Of a DNA stretch of 64,000 nucleotides, positions 56,835 to 64,000 are shown piece by piece. The notes beneath the pieces are model-generated. The model did no database searches, was not told where the DNA came from, and worked only from the letters and a program-made list of their open reading frames with translations. The DNA is from Pholiota molesta (lineage: Eukaryota > Basidiomycota > Agaricomycetes > Agaricales > Strophariaceae). Every line of letters starts with the position of its first letter. Within the stretch, counting starts at the first letter, position 1. The DNA lies in assembly GCA_014925825.1 (NCBI GenBank), contig JACGCK010000014.1, positions 372,001 to 436,000 of the forward strand, given 5' to 3'. Position numbers and translations under genes: made by a program.

Positions 56835-59264
56835 ATGGCAAATCCGGCACAACCACAGCTGTTCACACAGCTTAAGCCGATGCCCATTCCGCGCACTTTG
56901 AGCGCGCCGCTTTTCGATGGCAAATACGTCAACGATTTTATTTCTATTCTTGAACGACATGGGAACGCCGCAGGGATACCTGATTCTGATCTCCCAAAAT
57001 ACATCGTTCAATACTGCACTGATCAAGTCAAACAGGTCATTAGGTTCTGCGATGAAGTCCAAGGAAACGACTGGGAAAAGGCCAAGCAACTCCTCGTCGA
57101 CTTATACGGATCGAACGACGAACCAGTCAAGGCAACGCTGGAAATTCTGCGACTTTTTGTCAAGGAACACGCCAAGGGTAAAGAATTTGGTAATAGAACT
57201 GATGTGGACGAGTATCACAGAGGATATCTCACGATTGCCGCGCAACTGAAGTCGAAGAAGCTTATCGATGACAGCGAGATGAAACTTAAGTTCTTTGCGG
57301 GACTCCCACGTCGTACTAGGGCCTTTGTTACTTCCCGTCTCCCCCCAGCAAACCTCTCGACGAATGCGCCCCCAGAAATCAAGACGGTTATTGAAATTAT
57401 TTGCCGGCAATTCAACCCATCAAGCATCGAATCCTACAATGTCGAATCGGACGCGGAAGATTCGGACGACGACACGCCTACTCCCGTGAAATCGATCAAG
57501 CCGGCTCTCCTCCCATTATCGAGCGTCGTCGAACCCGCTAAGTCCAAAAATGTATCAGCCAAGAATGATATTGATCTCCTCGCACAACAGCTCCAGCAGC
57601 TTTCGCTCAACCAGGCCCAGATGCAAGAAATGTTCAAGGTTGCGATGAGTACTGGCACTATGTCTCGCCCGTCTAACATGATGAACTCCGCTGACAAAAC
57701 TTGTTTCATTTGTGGGTTGCCCGGGACACACAAATTGCACCCTCGTTTCTGCCCCGAGACTGCCAAACTCATTGCGGAAGCGCTCATCAAGTACGACGCG
57801 GCGCGTGCACGTTACACACTTATGGACGGATCCGACCTTCCTCAAATCCCATTCACTCCTGGAGGTGTCGCGCAGTTTTTACGAGAACATCGGAATGACT
57901 TTCCGCGACGTGAAACACCGCCCCACACGATAACTGCAAATGCGTCCCCGGCAACTCTCATGATGGGCGATTACCCAGCAATATGCGGAGACGTGTACGC
58001 GATCGCGTCGAATCAAGATGAGTTCTATTTTTCTGATTCATATCCCGTTACACGCACTGGCAAAGACACCTCTGCTAGAACCGATCCGACTCGTCGTCCA
58101 CCAGCGCGCAAGCAACCCGAGCGTCCTGCAACACCAACCGCGCCTCCTGCGTCAGCAGTTCGCCAGCCATCAGTAACCGCGCCGGCGCCTCCTGGATCTC
58201 AACAAGTCCCCAACGAGACACGCGCGCCAACCGGACCCGCGCCGCCGCCAATCAATACTCGTGAAGGCTGGAAGGAATCGCTTCCACGAAACCAGAAGGA
58301 TGTCGAGATGAAGGACGACGCGAAGAACAAGGCGCCTCAATACCACTATACGTCGGACGTCCAGGAGAAGATCTCGATGCAGGATATTCAAGATCTGATC
58401 TTGCAAACACAGGTAACATTGACTCTGCGTGATATTTTAGGAATCTCGCCAGGACTTCAGAAACGGATGGCTGACGCCACGAAGACTCGACGCGAATATC
58501 TGACGAAATATGGCGAGTATGATCTTTACACGGAGCGAGCGGAGGAAGAACTCGCAAAGACTAGTGCTGGAGCACGAGTAAATTCGGCGAGTTCCCTTCA
58601 ATTTGACGAGTTAAACGATCCATCTATGCTTGATTCGTTTATGCTTAGGTATTCGAATGCTGTTAGCTTTCGACCCACGAAGAAATACGCGATGACGACT
58701 GGCATTTTCAACGCCGAACTCGCGGGAATATCAATCAAATTCATGGTAGATTGCGGATCTGAGCTCAACATCTTTCCAGAGCGTCTACTCTCGCAAACGA
58801 ACCTTCCTCTCGACTACGAAGGAACGCGCTGGTCTCTGAAGGGCGTCAATGGAGGGCCCGTAGGATTACGAGGAGTATGCCGCGACGTACCGATTTCAAT
58901 CGGCGGACACAGATTCGATCATCATTTCTTTGTTACTCGTGATGACATGGACTCACAAGATTGTATTTTAGGACAGCCGTGGATCCAGTGGTTTGCCGCG
59001 CGCATCGATTATTCAAGGACCGGCCATATGAAGATTATGCTCTGGAAGGACGGCGACCGCAACTACAACCCGACGATCTCGGTACAGCTCACCAAACCTA
59101 ACGATCCACGGAACGTCGATGCAACTGGCCCCATACCAGGCCCTTCTCGACCTGTACAACACGACGAAGAGCCGGTACACAGTCACCATCAGCATTCGCA
59201 CCATCAACGAGCCTACATCGAAGAAGTCGACGACGAGTACGTTGACGCTCAATATTTTCTCTAG
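56835..59264 (+). CDS. Retrotransposon gag-protease polyprotein
   Basis: ATG at 56835, 809 codons, stop at 59262-59264. The N-terminal 200 residues are a gag-like capsid region (FVKEHAKGKEF, FFAGLPRRTRAFV). An acidic linker follows, then a zinc-knuckle variant with Cys290, Cys293, His299/302 and Cys306 (CFICGLPGTHKLH). A Pro-rich linker spans about 410-475. A retropepsin-like aspartic protease has the active-site motif VDCGS at 638-642 and the later ILGQPW. The protein would form virus-like particles in the cytoplasm. It is intact. Confidence 0.88.
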   Translation: MANPAQPQLFTQLKPMPIPRTLSAPLFDGKYVNDFISILERHGNAAGIPDSDLPKYIVQYCTDQVKQVIRFCDEVQGNDWEKAKQLLVDLYGSNDEPVKATLEILRLFVKEHAKGKEFGNRTDVDEYHRGYLTIAAQLKSKKLIDDSEMKLKFFAGLPRRTRAFVTSRLPPANLSTNAPPEIKTVIEIICRQFNPSSIESYNVESDAEDSDDDTPTPVKSIKPALLPLSSVVEPAKSKNVSAKNDIDLLAQQLQQLSLNQAQMQEMFKVAMSTGTMSRPSNMMNSADKTCFICGLPGTHKLHPRFCPETAKLIAEALIKYDAARARYTLMDGSDLPQIPFTPGGVAQFLREHRNDFPRRETPPHTITANASPATLMMGDYPAICGDVYAIASNQDEFYFSDSYPVTRTGKDTSARTDPTRRPPARKQPERPATPTAPPASAVRQPSVTAPAPPGSQQVPNETRAPTGPAPPPINTREGWKESLPRNQKDVEMKDDAKNKAPQYHYTSDVQEKISMQDIQDLILQTQVTLTLRDILGISPGLQKRMADATKTRREYLTKYGEYDLYTERAEEELAKTSAGARVNSASSLQFDELNDPSMLDSFMLRYSNAVSFRPTKKYAMTTGIFNAELAGISIKFMVDCGSELNIFPERLLSQTNLPLDYEGTRWSLKGVNGGPVGLRGVCRDVPISIGGHRFDHHFFVTRDDMDSQDCILGQPWIQWFAARIDYSRTGHMKIMLWKDGDRNYNPTISVQLTKPNDPRNVDATGPIPGPSRPVQHDEEPVHSHHQHSHHQRAYIEEVDDEYVDAQYFL

Positions 59265-59272
59265 CGCAAGAC

Positions 59273-62200
59273 ATGCAGATCCGGCCGCCAATTCACTTCA
59301 ACGTGTCTTGCGCGACAATAGGCCGGTCACTCATGGGTCTTCTCGGAGATCCTGAGTTTCGTGAGTATAGTTCCAATTTTTCTTCTTTTAATCCTCCAGA
59401 TTCGTTTGATTATTTATTACGACAAGTGAGTCATGCATCTAATAGTTTAAGGCCGCTAACTACGCCTTGGACCCTTCGAGCCCTATCGAGCTCAACCGAT
59501 ATGCGAACGCGCGACGTGTCTCTTACCTCAAAGCGCAAATACAAACCCGTGGACCGTAAAGTGCGACCTGTACCTACCTACATGCCGAAACCCGAAGCCC
59601 TCGAGTTCAAACCGATTCCATTACCTTCAATCACACCACTACCAACGAGGCCGCCTCATGTTTCTTCTATCAAACCCACGGAACGAATGACAGCTGAGCG
59701 TCTCACCCTTTTATTAAACACTATACCTGAAGATTTCCTCTCCTCAGAAGAGATCGATCTCCTCGCGTTTGTTGTAATGAGACGCGAGGAGGCATTCGCT
59801 TTTACCTTCGCCGAGAAAGGAACTTTTCGACAAGAATATTACCCCGACTATGAGATCCCGACTATCGAACACACGCCCTGGCAGCGTCCACCAATCCGTG
59901 CACCCAAAGCACTAGAAGACGTCATTCGACAAGAAATCCTCGAACAGGAAGCCGCGGGACGATTCGAACCCACGTCATCAAGTTATCGATCTGCGCTCTT
60001 CGCTGTCGCAAAGAAGACAAATAAAGTGCGTCTCGTTCTAGATCTCCAAGAGCTGAATTCCGTCACTATTAGAGATGCTGCACTGCCGCCTTCAGTCGAA
60101 GATTTTGCCGAGGCCTTCATTGGTCGAGCGATATACGGATCCGTTGATCTGTTTGCGGGATATGACGCCCGCATACTAGCTAAGTCATCCAGACCATTAA
60201 CTGCATTTCATTCACTTTGTGGGCCCAAACAGCAAGCCACTCTTCCAATGGGTGCGACAAATGCAGGCGCCGAATTCCAACGATGCGTCGACCATTCCTT
60301 ACAGGAAGACAAGGACGTCCTCGCGAAGGCCTTTATGGATGACGGAGGGATCATGGGTCCACCTACGACGTACAACAACGAATCGATTGAAGATAATCGT
60401 AACATCCGCCGGTTTGTATTTGAGTATGCAACTAACCTTGACAGGGTTCTTGCACGATTTATAGCAGCCGGGATCACTGCATCGGGACTCAAGACAACCC
60501 TCGCAACACCTCGTCTTCGCATTGTGGGATCAGTCGTGTCGATTGACGGATGGCACCTTGAGAAAGGTCTCATTTCGAAAATCGCACGATGGCCCCCATG
60601 TGAGAATGTCTCTCAAGTTCGTGGATTCCTCGGAGTGGTCGGCTGCGGACGCAAATGGATCAAGAATTTCGCATTAATAGCTAAGCCATTAACATCGCTA
60701 CTCCGAGCTACTGATGCAGACTTTATATTTACACAGGAGGCACAGGACGCTATGGATTGCCTCAAAGATCACGCAACAACGGCACCCGTTCTCACCAAGA
60801 TCGATTATGACAGAGCTAAGCTTATCACCCAGCTACCTCGCTCGTCTGACGAGGGACTTGTGATAGTCGCCGTCGACGCTGCAGCCTTAAACGGCGCCGG
60901 CTGGGTGGTTTACCAACATCTCGACAATCAACGCCGACCTGCCATATATGGGTCTTGCACCTACAACGAACGCGAGAGTCGATATTCGCAGCCCAAAGCT
61001 GAACTTTACGGCGTATTCAGGGCATTCAAACACCTTCGACATCGAATTTGGGGCATCCGATTTTGCTTGGAGCACGACGCTAAGTTCCTCCGTGAAATGA
61101 TTGTTACACCCGATTTACCAAATTCACCAATGACTAGATGGATCGCGTATCTTCTCCTTTTTGACTTTGAGATGCAACATGTGAAAGCCGAGAAACATCA
61201 AGCCCCTGACGGTTTATCTAGGAGGCCCAAGTCGGAACAGGATTCCGAAGATGAAGATGATCCCGAAGATTATCTCGATCGGTTCTTGGGGAATTTCATT
61301 GCTTCGGAAACTGATCTTCCTCAGGGGTTCTGGCGTCGAAATTCATATAAACTCACGGCAAGGCAAGTCCATTCTGTCCTTCGCTCTATTCAGCTCGCTC
61401 GCTCTGCTCTATCTATGTCTTCAGCACCATACATGCGGCTTCTTCGGAACGATGCGCCTTACAATCCCTACGCGAATGTTTACAAGCCTCCGGCCTTTCT
61501 CTTCAAAACTGAATACATGGGCGGCATCCTAATCGACTCGGAACCTCACGTCGGCGCCAAATTCAACCTCCCGCTCAAGCCAACGCGATTCGATCCTTCC
61601 AACTGGACGCGCAACTCATTGATCGACTACACGCTCCTTCGCGTGACGGACACCATGACATATCTAGGCCATGAATTCTTCAATCGCAATACACCTATCG
61701 AACAGGATATCGAATATATACTTGGTGACGAGGCGATCACACTCACAGTCACGAAGTACGTCAATACTTATGCTTCGCAACTGGAGAAAGATCGTATGTG
61801 GCTGAAACCGAAGAAGTCGAGCTCAGCGCCACCCCGGCTAGTCATTGAAGATCCACAACGTCGTCAAGAGTTGCTCGTCCAAGTACACGACGAGTGCGGT
61901 CATCGGGGGCGCGACCCGACCTACATCAAGCTTGCAGAACGAGTTTATTGGCCGAATATGTACAATGACTGTGCATACTTCGTGCGATCGTGCGTACCCT
62001 GTCAACTAGAGTCTAATGCTAAACCTATTATTCCCTATAATCCGGCGTGGGCATCCTCGATCCTTCGTCATTGGCACATGGACTGTATTCACATGCCTCT
62101 CGGCGTGGGGGTAAGCAGTACCTTGTTCAGGCTACATGCTCCGCGTCGAAGTGGGACGAAGCCGAAGCAATTCGTCAAGCCAATGCGACCACGATTGCGA

Positions 62201-62946
62201 AGTTTATCTATAAATTGGTGTGTCGTTTCTCATGCATTCCTTATATTACGGTCGATGGCGGCTCCGAGTTCAAAGGCGTGGCGGAAGAGGTGTTCCGTCA
62301 GTACGGAATTGTCGTCATTGTGTCCTCAGCCTACCACCCGCAAGGGAATGGTGTATCCGAGCGTGCTCATCAGACGCTCGTACACGGACTCATGAAGGCA
62401 TGCCATAAGGATAAATCCAAGTGGCCACTTTATGTCGACGCTATTTTATTCTCGATCCGCGTTACTACTAATAGAGTTACAGGCTATCCTCCCTATTACC
62501 TCGTATATGGGATCTTCCCTGTTTTTGCCTTCGACATCGAGGACGGCACTTGGCAAACCCTCGATTGGGACACCGTGCGAACAACAGCCGACTTGATCGC
62601 CCTTCGAGCTCAACAGATTGCGCGACGTGATGAAGACGCTGAGGCCGCGAATGAGCGCGCTCGTTTCTCTCGGCAGCAAGCGATCGACAACTTCAACAAA
62701 CGTTACGGTAAAAATTTTTCTTTTCATGGCTTTGACGTTGGGATGTGGGTGCTTCGGCACGAGACCTGGTTGGATAATCAGTTTGGAAAGAAGGATCTTT
62801 GGCGCTGGTCTGGGCCATACATTATTCACGAGAAGCGCGATAACAACACTTACGTGTTGCGCGAGCTCAATGGAACGGTTATGCGAGGACATGTTACTGC
62901 TCACCGTCTTAAGCTTTTCTTTTCAGATCAGAAGATCAGATTATGA
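59273..62946 (+). pseudogene. Retrotransposon pol: reverse transcriptase, RNase H, integrase (one frameshift)
   Basis: ATG at 59273, eight bases after the gag stop and in a different frame. RT (about residues 210-430): VRLVLDLQELN, SVDLFAGYDA (Asp292) and the catalytic FMDD at 354-357. RNase H: DAAALNGAGW (Asp535), Glu577 and Asp602. Integrase: HHCC zinc motif (HDECGH then CVPC), then Asp in WHMDC, Asp in TVDGGSEF and Glu in GVSERAHQ. At the five-G run 62107-62111 the frame shifts: the first frame continues falsely to 62395, and the integrase core continues in the next frame to a stop at 62944-62946. The loss of one G explains it. Confidence 0.88.
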
Positions 62947-63370
62947 AGACTGTCACCAACATCCAGCTCTACTACGACATCCATCACTTCGAACGTGAGT
63001 TCATCAAGAATCTTCGATCCTCGAGCTCTCTTCATACGGCGCGCCATCCCGACATCGACTATTATCATTACAACAAGGACCCGCGAGGCAATGACGACCT
63101 TCCAATACCGACCTTTGCTTCCGTTGGTGCGCGCCGACCCTTACGAATTCTCTACTTCCCCGGCATGGTCGCGAATCCCTCGAGCTCGGCGCTTATTCAC
63201 AAACCGCACTGGGGGGATCGATTCGCGACGACCCCGCTTTTGAGTCCTTCGAGGATTGGTCTGCGAACCTCACGCGCATCGCATTGGACGACATCCTGGT
63301 TGCCGAAGACATATTCCACCCCAAGAACGCCAACCCTGGCCGCTTTCCGTTAGGATTCATTCGCGCGTAA
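62943..63370 (+). CDS. Third retrotransposon ORF downstream of integrase, unknown product
   Basis: The ATG at 62943 overlaps the pol stop codon as ATGA, a classic reinitiation arrangement. About 90 residues run in the first frame (MKTVTNIQLYYDIHHFEREF...). At the six-G run 63211-63216 the more plausible coding continues in another frame (SFEDWSANL, then a segment with GRFPLGFIRA) to a stop at 63368-63370; the original frame stops at 63353. The total would be about 140 residues. I see no membrane segment, signal peptide or known domain, so it does not look like an envelope protein. Confidence 0.55.
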
Positions 63371-63510
63371 CGTCCTCATTCCCCTTAAATCTTTCATTTC
63401 ATTTACCTTGCCGTTTCCGTGGCCCTTGACATTTTATCCTGCTTTATCACTTTATCCATCTCTCCTTTATTTCTTCCATATCATCCTTCTTGATGTTGGG
63501 GGCAACATCT

Positions 63511-63519
63511 AAAGGGGGG
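63511..63519 (+). promoter_or_regulatory. Polypurine tract
   Basis: aaagggggg lies three bases before the 3' LTR start (TGTGG). This is the position where plus-strand DNA synthesis starts in LTR elements. Confidence 0.8.
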
Positions 63520-63522
63520 CAC

Positions 63523-64000
63523 TGTGGAGGAGATGGATAGCGCGCTCGTCGACGCGACGCAAAGTCCACCTTCCCACGAGATGCCGATCGAGCCGCACGA
63601 GCCTAGGCTCAGCGGTCGATAAGATCTTTCTGTTCTTTCGTACATACCCTTTAACCGCTTCCCCTATCACATTATTCCCTATCACAAGAGCGACCGATTA
63701 TCAAATTCTCGTGCCCTCACCTTCTTTTGCGATGCCTTAGGACTTCAAACACGGCGTGAGAACGCGCACGGCACGACTACGGCAACTTAGGCGCCCGCGC
63801 AAACTCGACAACGTCAACAGAACACGGCGCCGCGCTCAACGAACAGACACTCGACCATAATCCTACAAGTACGAGGGAGATGGAACTAGGGCATAGGGTG
63901 TGTCGGACGAGCTTTACCCGACGATTCTGCTTTTCAAATTATAAGATATGTCTCTCCATTTTTATCTATCAATATTTTCGATCACTTCCGCGTTTCGTTC
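63523..64000 (+). repeat. 3' LTR, truncated by the window end
   Basis: 478 bp identical to 55676-56153. Identity of the two LTRs indicates a very recent insertion. Confidence 0.92.

Larger units (their letters stand above)
55676..64000 (+). mobile_element. LTR retrotransposon, Ty3/gypsy-like order (PR-RT-RH-IN), extends past the window
   Basis: The 5' LTR starts TGTGGAGG at 55676. The same sequence starts at 63523, after a purine tract, and runs to the window end; 478 bp are identical between the two. Between them are three consecutive coding regions: gag-protease (56835-59264), reverse transcriptase/RNase H/integrase (59273-62946) and a third ORF (62943-63370). Order protease, RT, RNase H, integrase places it with Ty3/gypsy. 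It is inserted in the second HNH gene. Two single-G-run frameshifts interrupt the integrase and the third ORF. Confidence 0.92.

Noticed and set aside
62943..63370. Third retrotransposon ORF as an envelope gene
   Set aside because: No hydrophobic segment or signal peptide is visible; position alone is not enough.
1..64000. tRNA, rRNA or CRISPR arrays
   Set aside because: No cloverleaf with A/B boxes, rRNA core or regularly spaced repeat array was seen by eye. CRISPR is not expected in a fungal nuclear genome. A tRNA scan would be the decisive check.

Overview
The window reads as nuclear DNA of a mushroom-forming basidiomycete (Agaricomycetes). The signs are many short introns (mostly about 50-60 nt, some GC-AG), F-box/LRR-type and NACHT-type genes, an expanded-family G-alpha gene, a DUF6589 gene, a hispidin-synthase-like polyketide synthase and a Ty3/gypsy-like retrotransposon. 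This rests on gene content and gene structure recognised by eye; no search was run.

Layout. 1-6.2 kb is a large imperfect inverted repeat (arms of about 1.75 kb) carrying two reciprocally damaged copies of an unrecognised gene family around a GC-rich spacer. 7.2-10.6 kb holds a PRM10/ThrE-type membrane transporter. 11.6-20.0 kb holds a long hybrid gene, AMP-ligase / ACP / KS / AT / DH / KR / ACP, closest to hispidin (styrylpyrone) synthase, with many single-base frame breaks. It is followed by two tandemly duplicated short-chain dehydrogenases (20.5-24.1 kb). A third member of the first gene family lies at 25.8-26.9 kb.

27.14-32.66 kb is the most striking object: a self-contained 5,519-bp element with identical 185-bp terminal inverted repeats, flanked by a 9-bp direct repeat. 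It carries only two convergent genes, a DUF6589 protein with a possible D/D/E triad and a RecQ-like DEAH helicase. It looks like a recently moved DNA transposon of a type I cannot assign to a named superfamily.

33.8-49.7 kb is mostly ordinary chromosome: an F-box-type gene, a NACHT-like NTPase without its Walker A motif, COG3 of the Golgi tethering complex, an unrecognised Ser/Ala/Lys-rich gene, a second F-box gene and an intron-dense G-alpha subunit whose catalytic switch II glutamine is replaced. 51.4-55.7 kb is a tandem duplication of an HNH-type gene plus a divergent acidic ORF. The second HNH copy is cut by a very young LTR retrotransposon (55.68 kb to beyond the window end), with 478 bp of LTR identical between the two ends.

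The PKS and the two adjacent SDRs could form a small specialised-metabolite cluster, but no luciferase or hispidin 3-hydroxylase gene is visible in this window. Exon boundaries are hand-read from GT/GC-AG sites and frame continuity and should be treated as models.
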